Shown: positions 10,645 to 22,182 of the stretch, in pieces
How positions within the stretch are numbered: position 1 is the first letter of the stretch
Layout of the letters: every line of letters begins with the position of its first letter
Assembly: GCA_013339895.1 (NCBI GenBank)
Contig: JABACO010000008.1
Coordinates: forward strand, 215,208-279,207
Direction of reading: 5' to 3'
DNA length: 64,000 nucleotides
From: Ephydatia muelleri
Lineage: Eukaryota; Porifera; Demospongiae; Spongillida; Spongillidae
Translations under genes and position numbers: made by a program
Notes under the pieces: model-generated
The model's database searches: none
What the model was told of the DNA's origin: nothing
Seen by the model: only the letters and a program-made list of their open reading frames with translations

Positions 10645-11000
10645 TATTTAACTTCAACAGATGAGTTCGACAAAGCCGGCATATATATTAGTATTTAAGG
10701 ACTAAGGTACTAGAGAAGGCACACAGGCATGTGCACACATTAACACATTGTGTTAGTGTTATTAGGGGAGGGGCAGAGCCCTTAATAGTTTTGCTGTGTA
10801 TTTAACTTCAAGAATCAAATCAGAATCGATCAAGAGATGAGTGACGCATTCGACATAACTACTAGAGGAGGCACACAGGCTGCTAAACACATTTACATGT
10901 GTACACATTGACGTCAATGTACAAGCTGAAATCGCAGGGGGGGGGTGGGGGGGTGGGGGGGAGGGGGGCAAGCCCCTACCCTAGCTCCGCCACTGTCAAC
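10645..11000. repeat. Degenerate tandem duplication with poly-G tract and CAGTGGCG-type edge
   Basis: TATTTAACTTCAA, GATGAGT, TTCGACA, GAGGCACACAGGC and the following anchors occur twice about 150 bp apart. The block ends with a G-rich tract (10937-10968) and AGCTCCGCCACTG, the inverse of the CAGTGGCG edge seen at 60768. It is probably a compound copy of a dispersed element. Confidence 0.55.
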
Positions 11001-11256
11001 AACACAACCAACACCCCCAGATCAGCCATTATCGAGGATGACTTCAATAACGTTACTTTTTATGTCATTCATTGCAAATTGCCACGTGTTTAATTTAAGC
11101 CAGATTTCTTAGATTTTGTTAGCGATACAAAATAGAGCTCCAACGATTAAGACTGATCGTATTACTCTCTCGAACGTTTCTGAGTCATAGAAATGGCGCA
11201 AAGCGAAGTTTACCTTCATAACAAGATATATCCATGTACAGTGGATAACAAATGTT

Positions 11257-11815
11257 TTCATCAGTTTGAATGTAATTGAATAATAAAAATTTATGACAAA
11301 ATGAAAATCTGATTGCACTGATATGTTTTCCAACTGTTTGTCAATAACATGTATAATGTGCAATAGTTAACTGACTTTAAATCAAAGTGCCCTAGATGAG
11401 CATTTTTACGGTGGACCAAGCTAATTTCAATGTACATGCGAACTCCTGTACCGTATTAAGGGTGCAATAGAAAATAGTTTTTCTAACCTTAGAGAGACTA
11501 AAATGGTGCCTCAAGCAATATAATGCTTTATACCGTTTTTCCGGGTTAAAAAAAAAACTGACTCTGCCAAACAAACTATCGATCCCTAGCTACACAGTGA
11601 ATTTCGTTTTAATCCATCTACTAGGCAGGGAGAAATCATTGAAAACATTTTTTTGGAGTGGGGCCACCTCTGAATATTTATATATCTTAACTATTTAAGT
11701 CAGTTAACTACTGCATATTTTCCATGTTAGTTGGAAAACATATCTTGCAATCAGATTTTCGTTTTGTCATTTAAATACATTCAAACAAACATAAAACTGA
11801 TAAAAAATATTCTCT
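11257..11815. repeat. Foldback element: inverted arms of about 100 bp around a 330-bp spacer
   Basis: The left arm (about 11273-11375) reads GTTTGAATGTA, then GAAAATCTGATTGCA, ATATGTTTTCCAACT and AGTTAACTGACT. The right arm (about 11700-11790) is its reverse complement with small indels. No coding capacity is seen. It could be a MITE or a local inverted duplication. Confidence 0.75.
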
Positions 11816-11817
11816 AG

Positions 11818-11940
11818 CAGTGGCGTAGTGCGATTGCTGAGCGCCCAGGGACATAATGCAATAATTACCTGCGCACGGCCGCGCAACCCCCCCCCCCCCC
11901 CCCCCCCTCCCCCCCCCTAAAAAAGAGGCACAGCGGTTCA
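11818..11940 (+). repeat. CAGTGGCGTAG-edged repeat fragment with poly-C tract
   Basis: Starts GCAGTGGCGTAGTGCG and leads into poly-C (about 11887-11906 and on, with one T). The edge motif is the same as at 60768. Confidence 0.5.
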
Positions 11941-12079
11941 CTTGCATGATTCCGGGCTCGCCTCTGCACGTTCTTGCGCACGGATCCAATTGGATCCGAT
12001 GTTAGCCGGTTGTACGATGACAGTACACGTGTGCGGACCGATAGGAAACGGCCGTGGAAGCGAGGCTCGTTTGGTCGCA

Positions 12080-12240
12080 CGTTTTCACACGCTGATAGTT
12101 CGTCTGCCTACCCCATACGAGTTGTTCGGATCGTCTAACAACACCGTACGACTGTCAACCTGGCCCCGCTTGGATCGTTTACCTGGCCCCGTTTAGATCG
12201 TCTACCTACTCTGTACGAGCTTTCAACCCACCCCGTACGT
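12080..12240 (+). repeat. Degenerate short tandem repeat
   Basis: GATCGTCTACCTGGCCCCGT-like units with CCCGTACG/CCATACGAG variants, about five imperfect copies. It is non-coding. Confidence 0.45.
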
Positions 12241-12365
12241 AGTACATGGCTACATGCATGCAGCCTGCCGATCGACGCCATACATTTTGACACCGCGCCT
12301 CGCTCGCAAATAAACTTGGCCACACTTTTAAGTTTCTGTAAATCTCAAATTAGAAAAAGACACAC

Positions 12366-12368
<3 letters not shown>

Positions 12369-12411
<43 letters not shown>
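12369..12411 (+). repeat. (CA)n microsatellite
   Basis: About 21 uninterrupted CA dinucleotides. Confidence 0.98.
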
Positions 12412-12413
<2 letters not shown>

Positions 12414-12946
12414 TTTCTCTTCCGTTTTGTGCGTCAATTGCCTCTCCAACTATATAGGCCTGTTTCTGTCCGCGCGTCTTCTGTTTCTGATAATGCAATA
12501 CACGATCTGAGATTGTTGCCAATAAGATAAAACCTTACCTCCTCACTTTTCTCGGGTAGGGATGCTGCCTTGTGCAAGCAACTTGCTTGCACCCTTGAAT
12601 TCCCAGGATTCCTCTGTGCATGTACAATAACAAATAAACTATATGTACATTACCTCGAATAACGTAACTGTGCTGCATATACGACCTTCGCTGCTACAGC
12701 CTTCTGCCTTATAAAGTACCGAACAGCCATAATTAGCTTCTCCGATGGTATAAATTGTAACGGAACTGCATCCGCCATGAAGAACTGTGTGTATGAGACG
12801 GGGTAAAAAAAAAAAACCTTACCTATGTCAGTTATAGGTATATAGTTCAGGTCCTAGTTCGTTCAAAACACGCAGCATTAGTCTTTCAGACCTTGCATGG
12901 GGACAGAATCGAGATCGCAGTAAGATTGAATAATCCACCGTTACTT

Positions 12947-13790
12947 GAAGAGATGGCACCTCTCACACGCAATATGGGGGAGCACTTATTGGAGAACACT
13001 GCGTAGAGAGATGTTTGGATGTTTGTACTCCAAGCACACATCAGTCATCCATTACCTTGCCTTCATACAAGACAATACTTTCTCATGAGGATGAGAAACA
13101 GAGTGTAAGGAGAGTGTGTAAGAATGTCTCAGTACGTACCTTGTCGCTATCATTCGCTTGATCAAATTAGAGTCCTTCCAGGGAAGGAAGAGATGGCACC
13201 TCTCACACGCAGTATGAGGGAGCACTTATTGGAGAACACTGCGTAGAGAGATAATTGGATGTTTGTACTCCAAGCACACATCAGTCATCCATTACCTTGC
13301 CTTCATACAAGACAATACTTTCTCATGAGGATGAGAAACAGAGTGTAAGGAGAGTGTGTAAGAATGTCTCAGTACGTACCTTCACACAATCATTTACTTG
13401 ATCAAAGTAGAGTCCTTCCAGGGAAGGAAGAGATGGCACCTCTCACACGCAGTATGGGAGAGCACTTATTGGAGAACACTGCGTAGAGAGATGTTTGGAT
13501 GTTTGTACTCCAAGCACATATCAGTCATCCATTACCTTGCCATGAATGCTTTCTCATGAGGATGAGAAACAGAGTGTAAGGAGAGTGTGTAAAAATGTCT
13601 CAGTATGTACCTTGTTACAATCATTTGCAGTCCTTCCAGGGAAGGAAGAGATGGCACCTCTCACAGGCAGGGCTACGTGGATGGATGGGGAGCACTTATT
13701 GGAGAACACTGCGTAGAGAGACGTTTGGATGTTTGTACTCCAAGCACACATCAGCCATCCATTACCTTCCCTTCAATCATGTTTTCTGTT
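12947..13790 (+). repeat. 240-bp tandem array, four units
   Basis: Units start at GAAGAGATGGCACC (12947, 13187, 13427 and 13645). The first two are 240 bp, the third has lost about 22 bp and the fourth is truncated. Identity between units looks above 90 percent. The units carry no conserved long reading frame, so this is a satellite or local amplification. Confidence 0.9.
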
Positions 13791-15346
13791 TCAAATCCTA
13801 CCCGCAAACACTCAAACGATGACGCGCAGTAAAGATGTGCTGACGGAATCAGATGTCTTGGAATAACCTGACCAGGCTGTGACAAAAAAAGACGCTGGCA
13901 CCTCCTAGAGGTTTTCTGCAAAAACTGGTGGCTGGTACGGGCCCGTGCTGGTTATACTAGTAATCCGTCTTACATCGGCGTGAGAGTACGATCTTACGGT
14001 GAGCGTCGGCCCGACTTTGGTGCTGAAGCCTATGGGACTGACTACGTCAGTACTATAACTTTTCAACTTATCTGACGTCCGACCTCCTGTATAGGTGTGC
14101 TGTCTATCTCCGCGTAGTAATAGTGCTGAAATTATTGGCGCAAATTAATATTAAACGCGTAATTTGCTAATACTATTCACGATGGTATTCTTCAATCTAT
14201 GGTGTAAGGACATGTACCAGACTTTTCCCTGAGCCCAGAACATGTGCAAAGGGTGCACAAACATGCGGACAACACTTCTCAATGACTTTATGCTAGGCCT
14301 AGGGTTACTACTATCTCACCTGACCCATTGGCAGAAATGGGCCTAGACCTCAGCAAGAAACCTTACTTTCTGGTTAACCTTAGTACTATCCAAATGTTCA
14401 GGACATTTGGCAATGGTGTAGAAACAAGGGGACATTCCTGAATGATTTTTCACTTGTGTCATGGCTTTGCATCTCACCTGACCCATTGGCAGAGATGGGC
14501 CTAGTCCCCAGCAAGAATGATACACTGACTATAATTTCAACTGTATAGTGGGAAGCAGATTTATACTCAATTATCAATCGTTACTATGTCCTGGACACGC
14601 ACACAAGCGCTCAGTTGAATAGCTCAACGACAATCGATCGATGGTGACTCATGAATGTATGGTGATTATATATCTCTCAGTAACTTGTTATTTGATGCAT
14701 TCGTAAACATGATGCCCCACCCCTTCATTGGCCCAATAATCTCTTTTATTGGCATGTAATGTGGTAACAACAGCACTTTTACATGCATTTGTTAATAACA
14801 TTCTTTAGCTTGTGTGCAAATTGATCCTTCTTCCTACACATGTTCAGCTCCAACCTACCATGAGAAATGCACAAGTCCATACATTAGAACATTGGCTGTT
14901 ATGGCTTACCATATAAAGCCACACCCATGAAGGTACAACACATCCCTGGAGAACTTCAAATGGTATATAGGTTCTGATTTTGAAGCTCTCCGGACATATA
15001 ACAGCATAGGTGTTCTATAGAATACACATGTCAATATACACGTGAAGCCACACCCACGAAGGTCAGTATTGGAGACGTTCATAATGGGTATAACGCTACT
15101 GAATGATTTGTGTTACGGCCACTTAAAGGACTCAATGCATGTGTACGTGTACATACTATATATTCGCGGCTGCTATACAATGCATGTGTGAGCTAGTGCA
15201 TCGACAACGCACCTCGCTGCATGTTTTCAGTATCACTTGTGCTACATTTGCTTGAAGAACACTGGCTCGACAATTCGTTCCCCGCTAGCTCTACATCTGA
15301 CTCTGGATCTGAACTGTACGTTTGGTTGAGGTCCGCTGTACAAGTA
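13791..15346. other. Gene-poor stretch with two degenerate duplications
   Basis: TCTCACCTGACCCATTGGCA and the following 35 bp occur at about 14313 and 14473, a roughly 160-bp duplication. AAGCCACACCCA(T/C)GAAGGT occurs at about 14918 and 15043. No gene is recognised. Confidence 0.6.
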
Positions 15347-15350
15347 CCGG

Positions 15351-15480
15351 TGTCACAGCATATTTTATCCCCCCGAATATTTTATCCGGGGGGATAATAT
15401 GTCCTAGTATTTATTATCCGGTCGGATAGTATATTTTAACCTACCCTAGGATACTTTATCCGCCATAACACGTGGTGTTT
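15351..15480 (+). repeat. Left terminal inverted repeat region of the Ginger element
   Basis: TGTCAC terminus followed by clustered TTTATCC and GGATAATAT/GGATAGTAT words in both orientations and CCTAGGATA. These may be transposase binding sites. Confidence 0.8.
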
Positions 15481-15499
15481 TTTTTTTTTTTGGCGTAAA

Positions 15500-17250
15500 A
15501 TGTGTAGTACGCATATTGACGAGAAGCGGTACAGCGTGTTGGTGGATTATCTCGCATCTTGTGAAGAGAGTAACCTTGGGTATTCACGTGTGTATCCACT
15601 TGGAGTTACAGAAAATGAGAAACGTGGAATACGCCAGCAAGCTGCTTTGTTTGTTCTAAAAGAACGAGTGCTGTACTACCGAACAACTGATACGATGGCT
15701 CAGATATGTCTCAAAAGGGTGATTGCTAATGAAAAGGAAAGAACAAAGATTATTCGTGCCTGCCATGATGGTGTTGATGGCTGCCACTACGGCAGGGACA
15801 AAACGCGAGCGAAGGTACGTTACTGAGTTAGTGAATGTCGCGTAGTAATGTAGGGAGTTATACATGTATCTGGATATCTAGCTCTTCTTTTATTTCTGCA
15901 AGCTGCTGTAGCCAAAAAGTTGTCTTGTACAAACATCGCCCCAAATTTTACGTGTACATTGTTAAGGTATACTCATGCAGTGTATTGATGGTCTTTGTGT
16001 TTGCGTGTACATGTACAGTATACATCAATTAATTAGCTCATGTACTTCTGTGTTTCTTATGTTGTTACAGATCGGACAAACGTACTGGTGGAAAGGACTG
16101 AACAAAGATGTAAACGAGTACTGCAGACGATGTGATGTGTGTCAGCGGGTCAACGCAAAACTGGAAGGAAAGAAACCTGAACTTCACCCCATTCCAGTTC
16201 CAAGCCAAGTTTGGAGTCAGATTGGCATTGATCTGATAGGTATGTACATTAAGATATCACCAATAATTTTCTCTGTAGTCCAGCAACACTGTGTATATAT
16301 TTTAGGTCCATTACCAGTAACATGTAGGAACAACAAGTACATAGTAACAGCCACAGATTATTCTCCAAGTGGCCTGAAGCTGCTCCTTTGAAAGACAAGA
16401 CAGCAGTTGGAGTTGCGGATTTTTTATTTTCAACTTTTTGTCGTCATAGCTGGCCTGAAATCATAATATCAGATCAAGGACGAGAATTTGTGAATCGACT
16501 TACAAGGTAATATACTATTGTTTTATGTGTTAGAAGCATTATTGATTTTTATCCTTTAATAGCTGTTTGTTTAAGCTGACAGGAATTGAACATCGGATAA
16601 GCAGTCCCTATCACCCTCAAACAAATGGTTTGGACGAGCGCACCAATCAAACACTGACCAGGGCTTTAACAAAGTTTGCAGAGGCTGAAGATAACTGGGA
16701 TGAAAATATTGATGCAGCGTTGTATGCTTATCGCATAGCAAAGCAGGATTCTTCAAAGTTTAGCCCTTTCTTCATTATGTACAATCGTAACCCTCGTAAG
16801 GGAATCAATCATGAATTCATCAGCAAAGAAACCACCACTAATGTCGCAGGAGAGAACACATGTACGGAAGAAACATATGGTCATCTGCTAGCAATCAGGA
16901 AGAAATACCATCAGAAGGTTCTCAAAAACATTGCACGAGCTCAGGAACATCAAAAGACACAGTACGATGCAAAGCATGGCACTCTACATGTATGGAATAA
17001 TTATGGTTTATTGTGTTTGACAATTTCTAATCTTGCAGAGTTTCATCACTGGCATAATGGTTTTGCTGAAGAACATGCAAAACTCACATAGAATGGGAGG
17101 AAAACTGGAGAAAAGTGGCTAGGTCCCTTATGAAGTAGTTGAAAGCCTAAGCAAAGGACGTTACACATTGAAGTCATCAGATGGTTCTATTTTGAAAATA
17201 GCGTACAATGGTGTTCTTCTTAAAGAATATCTTCAACCATTTGTGGTAGG
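15500..17250 (+). pseudogene. Gypsy-like integrase (Ginger transposase), spliced, with frameshifts
   Basis: Exons read are 15500-15814, 16071-16239, 16306-16506 and 16563 to about 16985, then sequence from about 17040 on. Exons 1-2 hold the zinc-binding region (CHDGVDGCHYGRDKT and CRRCDVCQR) and the first catalytic Asp (IGIDLIG). Exon 3 has SDQGREF (second Asp). Exon 4 has SSPYHPQTNGLDERTNQTL with the catalytic Glu. A WLGPYEVV-like GPY/F motif follows near 17120-17140. Defects are a one-base loss in the T run near 16360, and a one-base loss plus a one-base gain around the GPY motif, which restore frame. Catalytic residues are intact, so it is a recently dead copy or has sequence errors. Confidence 0.82.
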
Positions 17251-17398
17251 CATATTCACATGTAGGTTTACATGTAGGCGTATACATTACTTTGTCCTTT
17301 ATCCCCCAAATTTAGGATGGAGCACAAGAAATCGGTGAGTACAATTTCATTTTGTAACTCAACATGCATGCATGTAGCTATAGGTTAATACATTATTC

Positions 17399-17850
17399 TT
17401 GCCAGATAATGAGGAAAATGATGACATTAGTGATGGTGAAAAGTCTTATTGCGATGATGTGTGTGGTGATGAAGAACTTAAGGAAGAAGATACAAATGAT
17501 GATGCTGATGATCGAAAGGCATTGCTGGATGATAAAGCTGGGCAGATTGGTGATAGGCACTCTCAAGATGCATTGCAATACAATGAAGAATCACTTCATG
17601 AGCAGCTACATTCTACACAACTGTTGCGCTTATTGTGATCGAGAGCAGATAGATTGTGCTATAGAGCAGAGGAAGATGAAGAGTTTGAAGTAAGTTTCTA
17701 TAAGAAATGTACAGGCATGTACACATTTCATGTTATCAACAGTGGGAATCACTTGGATTGCATCATGATGAATTTGCACTCAGCAAAGATACAACAGTTT
17801 CAGTTTGGATTGATTTCAGAGAATTTTATGGAGAAGATTCACTGAGAGAG
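17399..17850 (+). pseudogene. Acidic linker region of the Ginger protein
   Basis: After small introns (acceptor TTGCCAG at about 17404), an acidic frame reads NEENDDISDGE, then EELKEEDTNDDADD, to 17638. A second short frame follows to 17845. It lies between the integrase and OTU parts and probably belongs to the same gene. Exon borders are uncertain. Confidence 0.45.
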
Positions 17851-17872
17851 GTGTGCAACGGAGATTTTGTAG

Positions 17873-18788
17873 TTGTTAATGCATGAATGCCTCCACTCTG
17901 AGTTTGACAAGTTCAGACAGAAGTTATTCTCCATCCTTAATGGACGTACAGCGATTAAGGCCACTGCCCTTATGAACATTTGGATGAAAGCCTGCAATCT
18001 ATCACTGAAGTTCGTAAATGTCCTTGGTGGAATCTATTACCTGATATCCCCATCTGAAATAGATGATTTCTGTCAATGGATATATGATGCCAGAGACCGA
18101 TGTTTTGATGGTGGAGTTACAATGGAAAAGTTGTTGTCATTTGCAAGCCCACGGAAATTCAATAGAGATAGTCGATGCTTATCATACAGGTTCCATACTA
18201 TTTCAACCTACTTGCAGTGCATGGCAACAAGAGAAGTGTCGAATACTTGGATTATCTTTCATTCGCAGTAACTACATCAAACGTACGGAATGTGTAAAGA
18301 TTGGAATAGAACAGGCTCCTTCAGCAACATACAGAATAAAAGGAGATATTAACTGTTTCTTTCGAAGCCTTTCTCAAGTTCTTACAGGGTCGCAAGATGT
18401 CCATGAGGAAGTTTGTTTGCTTGTAACATCTTTTATGGAACACAATGCTACAATTCCTGAATTTGCTGGCATGCTTGTCTCAAATGAATCGATGGAACAA
18501 TATCTGAAGCGAACGAAGATGCAGTCTCTGAATACCTGGGCAACAGAAATGGAGATTATGTCAGCTGTGGCCATGCTGAATACTACAATTTACTGTTTTT
18601 CACCATCTGGGTTAACCTACAAGTGGCTAAGACACTCTCCAAAAGATGTATCAAACAGAATGAGTGAAGAAGAATGCATTTATTTAACAAACATAAACAG
18701 TCATTTTGAAATTGTTATATATACAATTTTGTATTTAAAGAACATGTACATGTTTTATGCCTTAAAAGATGTTGATTATATCATGTAG
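17873..18788 (+). pseudogene. OTU-type cysteine protease domain of the Ginger element
   Basis: The frame opening at 17873 (LHSEFDKFRQKLFS, FVNVLGG) shifts near 18150 into the 18063-18788 frame. There, RIKGDINCFFRSLSQVLTGS fits the OTU catalytic loop (Asp95, Cys98), WATEMEIMSAVAMLN the central helix, and IYLTNINSHFEIVI the His strand (His214). OTU enzymes cleave ubiquitin or ubiquitin-like chains. As I recall, some Ginger1 members have been reported to carry OTU-like domains, possibly to protect the transposase. Cys and His are retained. One frameshift separates the N-terminal helical part from the protease. Confidence 0.75.
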
Positions 18789-18799
18789 GATAGACAAAT

Positions 18800-18987
18800 T
18801 CTGTAGTAAAAAGTGGTAGGGTAAAGCATCCTAGGATAATTTTAACTAGCACAGTTTATCCTAGGGTAGGATAATATGTACTAGGGAAGGATAAAACGTA
18901 CTAGGGCATATTATCCGGCCGGATAAAATATCCTAGCATGAATTATCCGGGCGGATAAAATATACCGGGATAAACTGTACCGTGACA
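18800..18987 (-). repeat. Right terminal inverted repeat region of the Ginger element
   Basis: Clusters of CCTAGGATAA, GGATAAAATAT and CCGGCCGGATAA ending in GTGACA. It mirrors the left end. Confidence 0.8.
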
Positions 18988-18991
18988 CCGG

Positions 18992-19484
18992 TAATTTTAA
19001 AAGTAACAGAAATGATACGATTGAGTACGATATATGTACATATACGAGGCCATACCATTGTTGGTAATAACAACTCCTTCAACTTCAGGACTAGTGAACG
19101 CACAGCCATGGTTAGCAAGCTGGTGCTCGAAGTAGGTGGATTTGCACACAAACTCTACACAGTGATCACAATATTAAAAGTCTTTAATTTGCCGCTAATT
19201 ATAATGACTCAAGAAAAATAAATTCATTGCGTGTATTTAGTGTCTTTGCAGACGGTTTGATCGTACGGCCCACGTTCCAAATATCTACCGTACGGTACAA
19301 GGAAACAATGACTGTCTACCCACGTTTCGCTGTTTGCACGTCGGGTGTATTGACGGCGGGAATTAATCGTCACACGTATTTGGACGGCTAAACCGCTGTG
19401 AGGGGTGGACCCTAGATTTTGGGGCGAGGGTTGGTAGGCAAGGGCGGGGAGGGATACGCCGGGCCTCCCTCCAGCATAGGGGTA
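18992..19484. other. Flanking sequence without recognised genes
   Basis: Short ORFs on both strands without motifs. A GGGCGGGGAGGG-type G-rich stretch lies near 19443. Confidence 0.5.
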
Positions 19485-19577
19485 TGGGGAGCGTCGTAAT
19501 TTAAAGGGGTCTGGGGCGGAGCCTCAGCCGCTTTGCAACTTTCACACTTTTCAAGTCACAAAACATGACATACTTGC
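19485..19577 (-). repeat. Dispersed repeat R1, partial inverted copy
   Basis: Reverse complement of 180-262 with a few substitutions, including TTGTGACTTGAAAA and GTTGCAAAGCGGCTG. Confidence 0.9.
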
Positions 19578-19740
19578 GAAATAACAGACATAATATTACA
19601 CTGTACTTGCTTCCACAGGCAACCTATGCCTTCGCACGTACATTCAAAATTTTAATTTCTAATTTGGCAGGGGATGTATCCGCCCCTGCAAGGCCACTCT
19701 TCCCTTCACCCTTGCACTATATGTAGCCGCTCGCTGTCAT

Positions 19741-19893
19741 TGTGACTTGAAAGGTCCATCGATCGATATGAAGGATCCATCGATCGATATGAAGGGTCCA
19801 TCGATCGATATGAAGGGTCCTTCGATCGATATGAAGGATCCAGCGATCAATATGAAGGGTTCATCGATCGATATAAAGGGTCCATCGATCGAA
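19741..19893 (-). repeat. 21-bp minisatellite, inverted relative to 2584-2680, about 7 copies
   Basis: Units of GGTCCATCGATCGATATGAA with scattered substitutions (GGATCC, TTCGATCG, AGCGATCAAT), more diverged than the array at 2.6 kb. The 21-bp length keeps frames open. Confidence 0.95.
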
Positions 19894-20540
19894 TCCCGTT
19901 CACGGCTGTCTGCTCTCATTGAACGCGTGGAAATTAGGCCCTACGCCCAGAAATTTTAGAATGATATTGAGGTCCCATAGCAACGACCCAGACAACCGAT
20001 GACCTTTGGAATGCGCTATACACAAAGCATACGGAATACAATGAACACCTATAAGCCATACTATGCTAAAGAAACACCTCTAACCTTCCTGTATCATATT
20101 AATCACGTGGTCTTACCGTACAAAAACGTGTCAGTTTATATGTACATGTATGCTAACTCACTCCCTGTGTTTGATAGTATCCATTATAAACAACATTGAT
20201 TGAAATGAGGCCAATTCGACATGTAGGCAGGTCCTTCATCGCCAGTTTTCCGCACTTTAACTTTCTTATTTTCTCTTACGAATTAGTCTCACATTTGTTG
20301 CACGAAATCCCTTCCCCAACCTATAATACCATATGTACTTGTTCTTCTTACGTACATCTTATATTTAATCATTCCCCCCCCTGAACTTTGTAGCAACTTC
20401 TTTCCAGCAATTTTCTTTGGCTCACAAGTCTTTGTAAGCCCGGGCGGAAACCTGCCACAGAGAAGGGAAAGCTTCTATTAATCTTTCATCCGTTCGCCCA
20501 CACTATGTAGCTAGGGTTAGTTACAAGCAATAAATACAAT
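19894..20540. other. No recognised features
   Basis: Mixed sequence with short ORFs only. Confidence 0.5.
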
Positions 20541-20544
20541 TTGT

Positions 20545-20690
20545 GACACTGACGCTAGAATAGAACTCAATGCTATTCCAGCATAACGTCACGTCACTGA
20601 CGCTGCGGTATACAATGATTGCTTACAATATGACAATTCATTGACGCTGACGCAACATTCAGCGAGCGTCATATTGTAAACCCACGTCAC
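20545..20690. repeat. GACGCTGACG-rich hairpin
   Basis: TTACAATATGAC near 20625 is complementary to GTCATATTGTAA near 20667 with a GC-rich loop. GACGCT/AGCGTC words repeat around it. It may be a small structured repeat. Confidence 0.55.
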
Positions 20691-20889
20691 CTTAAGGGCT
20701 GGATTATAATCTTTTACTTCATGCTCTCCTGAAGTCCTGTGCATTAAGGGCATCACCACCTAGCACTTTTCCAACAACCTCCTGCAAGGGATGATACAAA
20801 ATATGTATACGTTTATGGACCTTTACTATGCACATAAGCCTACAGGCAATTCTTAGATAGTGAATATAATTAATTGCACATTTAACTTA

Positions 20890-21770
20890 CGGATATGTGC
20901 GACCAATACCAGCTTCATACTGCTGTGCTGGCCCATCACCATGAAAAGAATAAAAAGTGTATCAATAACTTGTATTCCAGTTGCTGTATGATAAAGGAGG
21001 TGGAAGTTCTTGTATGCATTCTAAGCGACAATTGCTAAACAGTGCTTGATCAAGTAGTGATGAACCCGAACAGCCTAAGATGTGTGTTTCTGGTCTTTCT
21101 ATTATTGTTTGTACCTCTTTTCCTCTTCAGGTGTGTGGTAGAAAGCTGGATTGTACACGCATGCCACTGTAGCTAGCAGGTGGCTGTGACCTGAGATTGT
21201 GGAATGGTCATGCCATATCTTCAAGTGTCTTGTGCTTTGAGCTCATCAGGTGTGCCTTCAGTTTTTTCCCTAGTTTCTCTAATTGCGTCTTTACCTCAGC
21301 ATCACTCAATTTCTCAAAATTATCATCTGGTTGATTGCGCAGTAAACCAAGTGTTTCATGCTTTTCCAGCAGCTTTCTCCATATATCTATTAGTCTTATC
21401 TTTTGTGCTGTGAATGTTGAAATGACCTCTGAAATGGTTGATGTACTCTCATTTTATCACATGTTTAGTGTGCTGTGTTTCCACCACTTTTTCACCACAA
21501 AGTATTTTACCAGATCTCTTATAGCATTGTAATTTGTGTTTTTGGTATTTAGAGGTCTTTGCAATGGGAAAGGGTACATTGACTGGTAGTAGTTGTCATG
21601 AACGTCGTTTCCTTCTTTTTTCTCTTTAATTTAGACTTGCTGCTACTATGCCATGTTTTTTTTCTGGACCTGCCCTCCATTGTGTCTTGTGATTCCACAT
21701 CGCCTAGCCGGTTCAGACCAGTTGATAACCTTATTGGGTAACCAAGACTGTGCTTCTTCCAGAAGGTTCT
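20890..21770 (-). pseudogene. Relic of an unclassified transposon-type protein
   Basis: The minus strand read from 21770 down gives fragments in shifting frames: INWSEPARRCGIT (about 21700), KLLEKHETLGLLRNQPDDNF, IWHDHSTISGHSHLLATVA (about 21200), THILGCSGSSLLDQALF, and FHGDGPAQQYEAGIGRTY (about 20900). WHDHS and GDxPAxQxExG motifs in this order recur, as I recall, in large uncharacterised proteins of sponges and cnidarians that behave like transposons. Frameshifts and stops show it is dead. No TIR was found. Confidence 0.55.
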
Positions 21771-22182
21771 GTACTATGTATTATCGTTCCTCTACATCCA
21801 GGTTGCCTGTGTGAGTATGCTTAGCTAGGGGCATATCTTCATCTCTGACATTGATTTTTTGTTTTCTTTCCTTCTGGTTGAACCAATCTTGCTGTTCTCA
21901 TCTTGTCAAACTTTTTCCAGCTAATCCTGTTGGCCATAACAGTCTTTAAGGTGGTAGGCACTACATATCAGGTAACTTATTTGATGATATAAATATTAGT
22001 ATCATAATATTAGGACTTCGGCTTGTTTTCTATAGTATGAAACCACTTCATGGACACAGAATCGTAGCGCTAACATTCCTTTCCAAGAATACGTGAAGAA
22101 CATAACAAAAGGACGCTCCGTTCAAAAGTTATTCGCTCGTATATCACTCCATTTCAAACAAACTTCGTAATGAAATTAGTTA

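Larger units (their letters stand above)
15351..18987 (+). mobile_element. Ginger-type DNA transposon, 3.6 kb
   Basis: The left terminus starts TGTCACAGCATATTTTATCC. The right terminus, read inversely, starts TGTCACGGTACAGTTTATCC. Both continue into about 130-190 bp of subterminal TTTATCC/GGATAA repeats. CCGG flanks both ends (15347-15350 and 18988-18991), a 4-bp target duplication. Inside are a spliced gypsy-like integrase and an OTU domain on the + strand. A cut-and-paste element with TGT termini, 4-bp TSDs and a Ty3/gypsy-like integrase without LTRs or RT defines Ginger. The copy is probably inactive because of frameshifts. Confidence 0.88.
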
